Source: Combretum micranthum (taxonomy: Eukaryota; Streptophyta; Magnoliopsida; Myrtales; Combretaceae). From it: a stretch of DNA of 64,000 bases. Shown piece after piece: positions 11,980 to 23,458 of this stretch; the first letter of the stretch is position 1, and each line of letters opens with the position of its first letter. The notes beneath the pieces were generated by a model. It had not been told where the DNA came from and searched no databases. It was given only the letters and a program-made list of their open reading frames with translations. The stretch is taken from assembly GCA_024138025.1 (NCBI GenBank), contig JAMXBD010002781.1, forward strand, positions 99,919 through 163,918. Reading direction: 5' to 3'. Position numbers and translations under genes: made by a program.

Positions 11980-12359
11980 TCTTTAATATTATCCCTTTAG
12001 AAATAAGCATTAATAATGCCATTTCGAAATAAATACTTATTTTTACAATTTATAGAAATAAATAATTATATTTACACTTCATACTTAAATTATCCATGAT
12101 AAATAATATATTTTCAAAATAGTTTAAGTTATGAATAAAATTAAAATTACTACTTTTATAAATATATATAGTTTGTACAAAATCCGCATATCATTCACAA
12201 TTTTATTTGATTTATAAAAGTTTCAAAAGATTATTCACACCTTTTTTTTTTTTCAAATGGGATGAATATGAAATTTGATATATGAATTTTATATAAAAAT
12301 TTAATGTTGTATCTCAATTTTGAAGTGGTCAATTTGACACCCAATCAAATTTTTTGTGA

Positions 12360-12745
12360 TTATTTTTAGGATTAATGATGAAAATGGTACCTGAATTTTT
12401 GTAAAAAGAACAATTAGATACCTGAAGCTCGATTTGAAACAATTTAGTACATGAGCAAAGTTTTTATTAACTTTTTTCATACCTGAAATTTGGTTTTAAA
12501 ACTTTTAGTACCTTAACAAAGTTTTTGTTGTTTTTTTCATACCTGAAGCAAGTGAAACGAGATATGAAAAAAGTCCATAAAAAGTCTATTTATGTCCTAA
12601 AATTATCAAAACCAAACTTGAAGTATGAAAAAAGTCAATGGAAATTTTGTAAAGATAGCAAATTATTCAAAATCAAACTTTAGGTACCTAGTTGTTCTTT
12701 TTACAAAAATTCAAGTACTATTTTTGTCATTATCACTTATTTTTA
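12360..12745. mobile_element. Mutator-type MITE, family M1, copy 2, with 9-bp target duplication
   Basis: The element spans 12369-12736 and is flanked by perfect TTATTTTTA repeats at 12360-12368 and 12737-12745. Terminal arms begin GGATTAATGATGAAAATGG on the left and GTGATAATGACAAAAATAG as the complement of the right end. Both continue with TACYTGAATTTTTGTAAAAAG. Long inverted arms plus a 9-bp duplication are typical of nonautonomous Mutator-like (MULE) elements. No transposase is encoded; ORF 12625-12816 is incidental. Confidence 0.88.
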
Positions 12746-12896
12746 CTATCTCAGTAACATCATTTGCTATGTTTATTGACATAAAGAATATCAAGCAAAT
12801 GGTATTAAAAAGATAGTAAAATATTAAGGTAAAGCTTGATAACATATAAAGTTGTTCAAAGTTGAGTATCAAATTTAATTTTTATGAAAATTTTAA

Positions 12897-13879
12897 GAGA
12901 GAATGTCATGGTTTACAACTCAACTTTACATATTTGTGCAATTATACACTTTAACTTTTAAATTGACTAGTTATACACCTTATTAGAAGTTTAGTTACTA
13001 CCATTTATGTCTCATTTTTTTTTATCAACAATCGTTATCTCTATCATCACGATGAGCAAACCACAATGCGACATGTGTAAATTTACCATTCTAGTCATCT
13101 TGCCAAATAATAAAAGTATTCCACCTCATAATACAAACTATAAAAATGAAATAAAAAAGCACACAAATAAAATTACATAAGAAGGAGATAATTGAATTGT
13201 AAGTAATTTCTTGTCATCTAGTTTTCTCCGAACAAGCTTTAACTAGTTGAAGGATATTTCATATTAGTGTTATTGTACAAAACACTTATGCACATAGAAC
13301 ATAATTCAAAAATCAATAATAAAAGATACAAATAAAAAAATTTAAAAATATAGATGTTGCCACACTTAAAAGGTTTTCTTGTCTATATCACCTACACCAC
13401 GGTACTGTTTTACATGAGGACGGATGTTCTAACTTGAAACTTGCAAAATAGATTGTATTTTGTCAAAAGAATTGGGGAATATATTCATCACTTTTATGTG
13501 CAAAGTTCATGAAAAAGTTGCTTTGTGATCCTAAAAAAAAGGAAGAGGAGTTATTCTCTTGTTTTAGGGTTTGAGTTTTGTGGGGAACTTGAAAAGAAGA
13601 ACGTGAAAAAGAAGTCAAGATGTGATGTCTACTTTCAATTCGTGTTTCACTTTTTTTTTTTTTTTTTTGGTATGGCTGAGATGGAATATTTTTTTCATTG
13701 GGCAAGATGATTAGGTGGTTTATTGTATCGATACAAAATAAAAAGTTACATGTGTTGAATTGTGATTTGCTTGACATGATAACAAAGACGTTTATTTAAA
13801 TGTATAATTTAACAATTTAAGATTTAAGATTTATAATTATAAATATATAAAATAGAGGTGTAATTCACTGCATTATCCC
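12897..13879. mobile_element. Foldback element of about 1 kb, possibly MULE-type
   Basis: The left end (GAGAATGTCATGGTTTACAA) mirrors the complement of the right end (GGGATAATGCAGTGAATTACA). An inner pair (13046-13085 against 13748-13790, around ACATGT..ATTGTG.TTTGCT) extends the symmetry. The flanks AAAATTTTA (12888-12896) and AAAATTTAA (13880-13888) match at 8 of 9 bases, suggesting a 9-bp duplication in very AT-rich DNA. The overlapping ORFs at 13463-13777 (-) and 13525-13710 (+) have no recognisable content. Confidence 0.5.
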
Positions 13880-14454
13880 AAAATTTAATTGTCAAATTTT
13901 ACGATATTTTTTCTTTGAATTAAATGCGATATAACCAAATCTCGACTCATACATAGATGCTGACTGGGCCGCGGTATAGTTTATGTCCATTATGCGCACG
14001 CTGGTGTTGACAAATGACCCGTGGGTTTTTTATTTTATTTTTATTTTTATAACAAAAAATGACCTGTGGATTGAGGCGCCACCGACCCTAAATTAAATTA
14101 AGTTTGATACTGCAACCAACTTCCCAAAGTTATTAATGTAACCTCTTTTTTTATCCTTTTTTGAGCCTTTGCATTTATATATCATATTTTGATTCAGTTA
14201 AGGCTGCCACAGCAAATCTTATATCCATTAACGATTACCCTTTTTTTTTTAATATTTTTGCAGTTTCCTACCATTTGTTGTCTGTGGTAATAAAAATAAA
14301 GAGCAATATATTACGTCCACATGAGGGGGCAAAGACACAAAAAAAAAAAAACAAAAATGCATTTATATGGCTAAGTTTGAGATACTAAATTAATGTGAAG
14401 GCTGCTTTTAGAGTTTTTTTTTTAATTAAAAAATAATTTATAGAACTGAGTCAA

Positions 14455-14691
14455 GTTAATGTTATGAATGGTAGATGAATTTTGATAAAATCTGTAATTA
14501 TATACTTAAATTTTGAAATTGATCAATTTAATATTTAAATTTTATAATTGATTGATTAGTACATGAAAAAATTTTCACACATGCCAATAATACCTTAGTC
14601 AATTGTTTTTTAGGTATTAGATTGATTAATTTCAAATTTAGATACCTAATTATATATTTTTTAAAGTTCAAATACCATTCATGATATTACT
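14455..14691. mobile_element. MITE, family M1b, copy 1
   Basis: Inverted arms: the left GTTAATGTTATGAATGGTAG mirrors the complement of the right AGTAATATCATGAATGGTAT. Both are followed by TTGA..TTT..ATATAATTA and AAATTRATCAAT words. It is a sister of family M1 and shares its internal motifs with the element at 55480-55778. No target duplication was recognised. Confidence 0.65.
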
Positions 14692-17600
14692 CCAATTAAA
14701 TATTACAAAGAGAAATCAACTTGATACATTAGCAGCATTGATTTGAGTAGCAAAGCAACATAATTACCCCCACCCATGCAAAATTGCCTCCAAGCTAATT
14801 CCAATGTTATACATTGGCATTAAACAAGTCTTTAAGATTAGGAGGTAAAATAATACAATTTCCCACACACTCCATAAATATGCAATCTGTAAACTCCAAT
14901 AAGATGGCCAAAGTAGGATTATTTGAATTGTTGGATTTTTATTTGTATGTATCGTATGTGTATCATATATACATTTATAACTTATTTGTCTCATATTTTT
15001 ATAATATCTACTTGATCAGTTTTATGAATAAAAGTGCTAGTTTTTCATTAATACTTTTTTTCTTACAAACATTTATTTGAAAACGATAAAAATATTAAGA
15101 AAAAATTACCAAAATACAATGAAATAAATATATCCCGTTCAGTTTAAATGTATAACCTAAAGCTTTGTTGACTGTACTGCTCCTTTACCTTACCTAGAAA
15201 GCTCTATGCCCTTCTAATTTTCCTATACCTCCAAAAAAAAAAAAAAAAAGTGTCGGTAGGATTTCAACTCTTTCTAAGCCCAACCTTAAGTCGAATTCAA
15301 TCGAACCGTTATATATATATAGATATATTTTAATTTAAACATATATATATTTAATTATTTTATTAAAAATTTTATTTTTTATTTAGATATGTATCCTTTT
15401 TGAAAATGGAATTAGATTAATTATGTTATGTTTCAATTATTAAGGTGTATCCACAAATAAGTTATTTATTGATTTTTGTCTTTAGTATTCTAGACATTCG
15501 TTTTACATGGTTCGATCCAAGTCTATTCTTATTTTTGTTCAAAAAAATTATAAATCGAATCATATAATTTGGTTCAAAATTAAGAGAAAAAAAATGAAAC
15601 CCGCTCCCACCCCCACTAAACACCAAATTGAAAATTACTAGCAAACTAACAGTAAATCAATCCCAAACTAACAAGATAAACACACCCATAATTTATTTTG
15701 TACATCTTTATCCTAAATTTCATTTACTTTCAATTTTTCATAAGTTGATTTAATCGTTAAATCCCCACTCGTTTCCCTCCTCCATGCAGTTACATGCTCA
15801 CCCTCGATTCTTCGGTTGGCAAAAACATTTTTAACCAACGTTCAATTTTTGCTCATCAATCGCCTATTTTATCCTCGTTCCCATGCTTGGATAAAGAAAG
15901 ATCCCTGTTAAGACTTTTTTAAAGGCTCCTAACCCCACCCACCGTTTTTAAAAGTTGAAACATAAATTTTTCTGGTTCAGCACCATTTACCCACTTGCAA
16001 GACAAGAATTTAATTAGCTTTCCATTTTTCGGCCTCCTCTCACTCATCTCGTCTATCAACTTTACCTGCCTTTATTGAACAACCGTTAATCATCTTCTAT
16101 ATCATTCTCATACGTATCTTTATCTGTATCAAAACGATATATATATATATGTATAAATGTGTCTCATTTGTATCTTTTTTTTAATCTATATTTGATCTTT
16201 TAATGAGAACTGACAACTTTTTTTAATATGTATCTATTTCTTGATAAATAATTTGTTAAAAAAAAAGTTTGAAAAAAATATCTATATCTATTGAAAAAAA
16301 CTATCAAAACAGACCCTATGACACATGAAATGTTAGCATCCCACACTTCAACCAAAAATTACTTGCGCTTTAATAAAAAATTGTAAATTATATAAGATAA
16401 TAAGCTTTTTTTAATATGGCTTTTGTAATGCTTACGTACTCATAATATAGGTATGCAAAGGCTTGGAGGCATTAGAAAATACCCAATAGTGTTAAAATTT
16501 TATTACATATTATTGATGATTCTTGTTGTCAATGCATATTAGTTTGATGCGGTGAGGAGATTCAAGTAATGAAATAGGTTTATATTGCTTTCTTTAAGTA
16601 TTTTTATACAATGAGGTTTTGTATGATGTGATCCATATGAATAATTATTACATAAATTTTGGAAAATGTAGGAAATCATATTGTAATGCCATTAATGACT
16701 TGTTTAAGAAATATAGACATTTGTAAAGGATGGGAGGAAAATTACTTCAATACCAATGGCATAGGAAGCGATGCAATAGGAAGTTAGTTCGCTAAAGGAC
16801 TAAATACGAGGATGGGTCATTGAAAGGGAAACTGTGAACGTGTTAAAAGAAAGTTCATATGCCATAAAGTCAAAGGAGCATAAAATTGAGCATGGAATCA
16901 AAGAATATAAAGATCCAAAGGAATAAATTAACGAGATTTCCGGAGTTCAGAAAATTTTCTATCAACATTGAAAGCAAGCACAAAGATGTCAAAGAAATTA
17001 AATTGCTTGGTGTGCTAGCAAAAGAAGAATAAGTTCTCAAACCCATTATTAAAATCTATTGTGTTACAATTACTTTTTTCATTGCTATTTACAAGCTATT
17101 CATATTCTTTTAGAAATATTAAGATATCATGCAAAGATCTAAAGATGTTTATGAGAATTTATGATTGGTTCAGTTGGAGGTAAGTAAAGATGTTTGAATT
17201 TTATAGATTGGTTTTTCTTTTTATTTTTTTAACCCAAGTGATACATACAAGATTCGAGTTTGAATCTTCGCAAAATAAGAGAAATGATGCATGCATAGTA
17301 GCAAGATCAAAATACTCCAATGAAGATTTTCAAGTTAGTTTTCAAATTATTATAAATTAGCTAATTTTGGGGTCAAGATTCTTTAGTTGCAGATTTTTAT
17401 GTATTTCTCTTCTTACTTATCACAATGAAATTCATATTTAGTAACTTTTCCTTTTCCAGTTTTGTAGTCTCTTAACATTTTATTGTATTTCCACTATCAT
17501 GTTTTTTTTCAAGTTTATATAATATCATTTAATTTACTTGCCACCTGATTGTCATAAATTATGGAGTTAAATTTGATGTTACACTAAGTTTTTACCGATT

Positions 17601-17997
17601 TTGAACTTATCGAGAATTTGTATAATCCATGTGGCTTTTGTTATAACTTAAGGCTCTAGGCTCAATCTAGCTAGTTGGTCTAGCTTTTCTATGCCAAGTT
17701 ATTTATTTTTTAATCAACAAGTCTAGGTTATTATTTTATTTTGCTCGTAGTTTGCTAACCAACGGGATCTCTTTATACCAGTTGGGATCTCCTTATACTA
17801 ATTACAGCATTCCTGTACATACCCCATCATGAACCATAGATTTAGACAAGTAATATGCAACTAACTTAAACAAAAATATATATGAAATAAGTGTTCTATG
17901 TCTTAATCACAAGTATTAAGTGGCTAACTTAAACAAAAAATGATAAATACATTTAACTCGGTATTTATTAATAATACGAGATGTTTTCATTGATAGG
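14692..17997. other. Gene-free intergenic sequence
   Basis: No supported gene. The small ORFs at 14764-14994 (-), 14814-15080 and 15462-15644 (-) show no known motif. A short TA repeat lies near 15310-15330 and 16137-16150. A tRNA-like string near 17245-17275 was examined and rejected. The stretch 16440-17200 is less AT-rich but has no sustained reading frame. Confidence 0.55.
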
Positions 17998-18002
17998 AGG
18001 AG
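17998..18002 (+). repeat. Target site duplication of LTR B (left, imperfect)
   Basis: AGGAG here against AGAAG at 21632-21636; four of five bases match. Confidence 0.6.
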
Positions 18003-18708
18003 TATAATCTCTTAGGTTTTATGGTATAGTTTATGCTTAAACCCTAAATCAAAAACCAACTGGAAACCCTAAAGTCAACAAATCTATATCAAACCCTAGT
18101 AGATTTAAATCCGATAATCCCGCGCTCTTAACCTTAAATAACGAAATTGAAATAATTATGAAAAATAATTTGCAATAATATAAGGAAACTTAAAAATATC
18201 ATATTTGATAATTTTTTGTGTCTTTTGGATCCGAACGGGATCAGTTTTTGAAAACAGTACCCTAGTACACCCGACGACAAAAATATTCTAATAATACCAA
18301 TAAACTCATAAAAATTCAAGGATTTTAAAAATATCAATTTTATATTTTTCGGTATCTAAAAATATCAGATATAGCTTAATTACACATATTTTCTTTACTA
18401 CCGGTATTAATTTGTCATATCTACTATTCATAATACTATTCTACACTATTTACTACTATTCATCTATTTTTACTTTTTCTATACCTATTTTTACACTCTA
18501 CGTACATATTCTCTACTTTTTACATTTCCTATATATCTTCATTCACATCATACATTTCCACTTATTACTTTTAATTAAAAAAAATACAAAACAAATCAAA
18601 ACACTCTCTCTCTCCTCCCTCTCAATCATGCCTGCCATGCTTCAACACACACGCACACTTTTTTTTTTCAAATTATTTAAATCACACAATTTTCACTCCT
18701 CAAAACTC

Positions 18709-18716
18709 TATAAATA
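18709..18716 (+). promoter_or_regulatory. TATA box of LTR B
   Basis: TATAAATA in the context CTCTATAAATACC, 706 bp from the LTR start. LTR C has the same context at 696 bp. A pyrimidine-rich, ATG-free leader of about 180 bp follows and ends at AG|GTAAAT, a plausible splice donor (18901). Confidence 0.65.
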
Positions 18717-20127
18717 CCCTCTCTCCCTCCATTTCTTTCACACATTCATTTACCTTAACAAAACTCTCTCAAATTCACTCCACAAATCCTCTCCCCTAAA
18801 ATTCTCTTTTTACTTTTCCTTACTACCCATTTTCCTACATATTTTCTACATACATACTACACAAAACCTCTCTTAAACTACCAACCAAATTTCTACTTTA
18901 GGTAAATTTCTTATCTATATCTTTCTACCATATCATGTAACTTAACATGATCATAGTATGTGTTTCTTAAACATTCAAATGTTATAGAAGCAACACTATG
19001 TTGATGTTTTGTTCTTGTTCATGAATAAATTTCATATTATGTTGTTTTGTTTATGTACATGTTATTATTATTATTGTTCTAACTTAACTTCTATAGCATA
19101 TTATTTATATCTATGCGTCTATATATATTAGAGCATATAAGCTCACTAACATAACCGTTATTTATTTATTTATGCTTGCAATTTATTTATTTCTTTCATG
19201 CTTTAATATTAAAACTAGTCTTTCTAATCTTATACTTGTTCTCATCAAGTCAAAACAATTTTCTTATTTCTTTTTTTTTTTTTTCTTTCCTTAAACTTGC
19301 CCATGACTAAGTATGAAAGCCTTGAAATCAAGCTAAGACTTCAAATACTTGATAATTATTTCTTACCTATTCTTATATTTTATATCTTGCTATTATCATT
19401 ATTTTTGTCATGTTACTAGTAACAAACTCATACTTCATGCATGATCATATAGATAGTTGTCTTAATAAAAATAAAAGACTCTTTTCTAAGTAAAAGAAAA
19501 TAAACCCAACTTACTTTAAAAATATAGTTTTATCACTTAGGAAAAATTTTCATTAAGACTTAGAATTTTATTTCAACTAAATACTTTACAAAGGATTTTT
19601 GACTAAAAATCACCATAGATTCTAAGTGTTGATGATATGCAAAGCTTTTGCAAAAATAACTAAGGAAACTCCTCATTTTATTTTCAAACTACCATCAAAA
19701 GACGATAAGGTTAATAATACTTTCGTATATGGAATTTTCTTAAAAACTTGATTATTAAAAAAAAAAAAGAATTCTTACCAACAATTTTAATAAGAACAAG
19801 GATCAACTCAAGTTTTCCAAAGTGAGTCAAGAATCAACTCACCAAGTAAAGCATACTTAGAAAATAAAGATTCAGGATAACTTAGGAAGACTAAAGTTTT
19901 TGAATCAAATGTTATCTTTTAAGAATCTCAAAAAATAAACTATATCACATATTTAATGAATTAAAAATTCTTAGTTTTCTTGCCAAACAACTTAACATAA
20001 TTTTGTCAAACTGCATCGTTTCAACTACCAAAACAAAATTGTTTTATGAAAAACCATTGTTTAAGACAACAAAATTAGAATCATGTGTTTATTATGAGTT
20101 GCATATGTATTAAAAGGATTTTTCAAC

Positions 20128-20131
<4 letters not shown>

Positions 20132-20170
<39 letters not shown>
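20132..20170. repeat. (GT)n microsatellite inside LTR B
   Basis: An unbroken run of about 19 GT units, absent from the matching parts of LTRs A and C. Confidence 0.95.
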
Positions 20171-20175
<5 letters not shown>

Positions 20176-21631
20176 ATGAAGTTTTCGTTGATATAAAGTG
20201 AAAAAAAAAATCATGTTTTAAAGGTTGGAATTTTCGTTTTGATTCTGTATTGTGTCTTTTATAAACCCAAATGACCTTTTTCTAATAACCTTAGAAATGG
20301 ATAGATATGTTCTAGTAGGTAAAAAACAGTATATAATATGTGAAATTCTGAGTTAAAATGAGCAAGTTATGGTCATTTTAAGTTGAAATTTCACTATATG
20401 CAAATTTTGACGAACTTAGTAGAATAGAGTTGAAAGTTTAAGTAAAACTTCCAAGAAATATTCATTTTGGGTATTTCTTTTGTATAGGTAATGTGGAATT
20501 TGAGCTACCTTACCTAGAGGATTACTTCGACTAAGAAGCTTCTACTATTATGGCCGGGTGAGTTTAAATTCTCGCATTTTGTACTTATGTATTTGCTTAT
20601 AGTTTAGCAGCACTAGATTTTAGGAAAAGATAAAATATGATAGCACATGTGCTTTGCTTATATGATTAAAACCATGATAAGTATATTGAGACAGGAATTG
20701 TTTACTAATCCTTGTATGATCAGTATAGGAATGATTTGTCTACAAATTCTATGATTACCTATAAAATGTCTAAATATTATGCCATGATGACTTAAATAAA
20801 ATAATTTATGCATGACACGTAGTGAGTCACATTGCTTTCATTACTATACCCTTGGTGGGACAAGAGTATAGTAATGAGGTCAAGAACCCGAAAATATATT
20901 CTATGGCTTTGATTGCTTGTAATTACACGATGAGTGGGTACCCAAATTAACTACAATAGCGGTTAGTAGGAATCTATATAAAAACTACAAAAACATCATT
21001 TGTGAACTATGGCCTTATTGCCCGTAACACCTATCCATCAAATGGAAGGTAAATTCATTCAAACATATGATTCCTGGAAAATCGTATGTATTGTTTGCTC
21101 ATGTGATTGATTGCAACTCATATGCTTGTTAACTAACTTGATTGAATATTGATTGTTGAGTACTTTACTTGTGGAATTAATTCTCACTAAGTAAGAAGCT
21201 TACCCCTTATAGATACATTATGTAGCATCCCTATCTATGGTTAAAGCCTCGAGGTTATTTCTTGCAGGTAATACCTTTTTGGCCTAAGGAGTTTTTGAAA
21301 GAAGTCAAAGACTAGATGTAGACTTAGATTTCTAAGTAAATATCCATGTAATTATTTTGAATAGACTATATCTTTTGATAGGAGAATGCCCCATTGATAT
21401 TTGTAAGACCTTTATATTTCCATGTTCCAAATATTATGTTATGATTTCGATTCTTAAACTACTATATGAATATCTTCTTAAACAACTTGTTTCAAAGTTG
21501 GTCTTCTATGATCGTGAGTGTACACCTTACACCCGGTATCGAACCTTATGGGATGACTAAGGTTATCATACTTGAGCTTTAATATTAAGTGTGGTGGACT
21601 ATCGCGTTTTGGGTACCCTTAGGGCATGACA

Positions 21632-21636
21632 AGAAG
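21632..21636 (+). repeat. Target site duplication of LTR B (right)
   Basis: AGAAG, one mismatch to 17998-18002. Confidence 0.6.
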
Positions 21637-21827
21637 TGTATTACTTTTTATTTTGTTTTGAATGTTGGAAATTAAAATATAAAAAGAAATAAAAAGTTAA
21701 GAGTGTTTGAAATACCTTAAAATAAATGAAATATTATATAAAGGGTAGAGAAGTGAATTCAATTTCTAATGAGGGGTGAATTAGTTCAACTACAATTTTT
21801 TTTAAAAAGATACATTATTTGCCAATG

Positions 21828-23458
21828 TGTAAAACCCTCTTCCTAGGAGATAACTGTCTCTTTCTATCTCTCTCTCTTTTTCCCATCATGTTCTACAATC
21901 TCGTTTCCTTCCTCTTAAATCTATACTCCCAATTCCTAAGGACCTGCCAAGAAATCATATGGTAAGTAAAGAATCCTTTTATCTTTTCTATCCTTTTCCA
22001 ATGAAAGACACGTGAATTGATAGGATTTATGTGTTTCAATGTTTAAGAGAAAACATTAAGAGAATCTAGCGAAATAAGAACTTTTGGAAATTTTTCTTAG
22101 GAGACGATTGGAGTAATCATAATATGAAGACATCTTGATGAATTTCAAGAAGTAATGGAATTTTAATATGTTGTTTCAACTTTTGATCATGTTACTTTTG
22201 GAAAGATAAGCGTTTGATGGTTTAGTTTGGCGATGAGATGTTCAATGTAGGTATAAGAGGGTTTAACAATGTTTTGAAGTAGATAAAACATGTGTAAAAG
22301 TATTAAAATAAGTTATGGGATGAAAATAATGAAAAATTTGCAAAAAAAAAAAAGACGTTTTCTAGAGGTCCATGACCTTTCATATTAGCTCGTATTTCTC
22401 TTTATGATGTTAACAAATATAAATTTCAAAAGAACATGCCCTATACACGATCTTCCCTATCAAGATGTGATTCTCACAATTTCCTTATAAATCATGTTTT
22501 CTTTCTTTAAAAGCTAGCAAACTTATTCTAGTCTTTTGTTTTAGGATTGTAGTCAATAATCTAATACACATATACTATGTGTGTGCTTGTGCTTGTGCTT
22601 GTCTAAGATGTAAACTCAAACTAACTTAATAACTATTTGAAATTAATGATGTGTATGTTGCTTGTGCGTGATTGCTGGTAATAGATGAAAAATATCCATA
22701 CTATTATGAATGCATCTCGATAATCCATGTAACAGTGCCCTGAGTAGAGTTGTATGTGGAAATAATCTAGGTAGATCTAAGTGTTTTGGTTTCAGGAGTA
22801 TTGAGGAGTACCCATTATTTAGTTTTAGATTGTTAGATGTTGAAGAGTACCCAACATCGTATATATGTATATTATAATATTTATATGTAGCAGGAGATAG
22901 AGGTATCCCTATGTTGATTTCATAGCTTAAATCAAAGATAATACAATGATGGTTGTTACATTAGTAGTAGGTTTATATGTGAATGTGTGCATGTTGAATC
23001 ATGTGTATCTATCTGTGGTTTATCATACTAAGCTCCCACTCATCTCTTTATCTTTTTCAAGTACAGATAACAAACATATGAAACGATGTATCGACAGTCA
23101 CAACCAAGTAATGGGTATGGGGAATGACGCTAGCTGTGAAGACTTTCCATATGAGGAGTATAGGACATGTAATAGTTGTGTAATTGGTCGAAGTAATAAT
23201 TATGTTTAGTATTTGTTGGTAATACTTAGTCTCGAAGTAAAATCCAGTGACATTAGTAAGGTGGTTATCTTTTAATCATATGTTAGGCAAATCTATATAG
23301 AATATAAGATAATATTTAAGTGATCATTTACGAATCTATGTAAGAATTCTATTGCTATTTGAAGTCATTAATGTATTAGTGATTTTTGAATTATTTATAA
23401 TGTTTATGATGCGATTAGTAGGTTTAGATTGTAAATACCTTAAGTTTAGGGCTTTACA
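21828..23458 (+). mobile_element. Candidate degenerate LTR, different family
   Basis: The segment starts TGTAAAACCC and ends GGGCTTTACA, a 10-bp near-perfect terminal inverted pair with TG/CA ends. A CT-rich stretch (21850-21930) followed by an AG|GTAA-like junction near 21960 resembles the transcribed leader of plant LTRs. The flanks CAATG and GTGTT do not match, and no polyprotein is adjacent. ORF 22946-23209 inside it matches nothing I know. This is a tentative call. Confidence 0.35.

Larger units (their letters stand above)
18003..21631 (+). mobile_element. Solo LTR B (same family as A and C)
   Basis: A 3629-bp segment beginning TATAATCTCTTAGG, which aligns with the TGTAAACCCCTGAA start of C (the TG has mutated to TA), and ending TTAGGGCATGACA. 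It aligns with C across its length, including GGGATCAGTTTTTGAAAAC, the TACTACTATTCAT-rich stretch, the TATA box, TTCTCACTAAG and CACCTTACACCCGGTATCG. Nothing like gag or pol, a primer site or a polypurine tract is next to it. The hydrophobic ORF at 18412-18876 lies in the TA/CT-rich promoter stretch and is not a gene. Confidence 0.8.

Noticed and set aside
17245..17275. tRNA T-loop-like string (GATTCGAGTTTGAATC)
   Set aside because: No acceptor stem, anticodon arm or upstream A/B box partner could be built around it; it is just a short palindrome.
18412..18876. 154-codon ORF, the longest outside the kinase gene
   Set aside because: It lies in the TA/CT-rich promoter-leader part of solo LTR B, is made of low-complexity Tyr/Phe/Leu/Ser residues, and is not conserved as a frame in LTR C.
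22946..23209. 87-codon ORF with several cysteines
   Set aside because: The cysteines do not form a known pattern and the ORF lies in a candidate LTR without other coding support.
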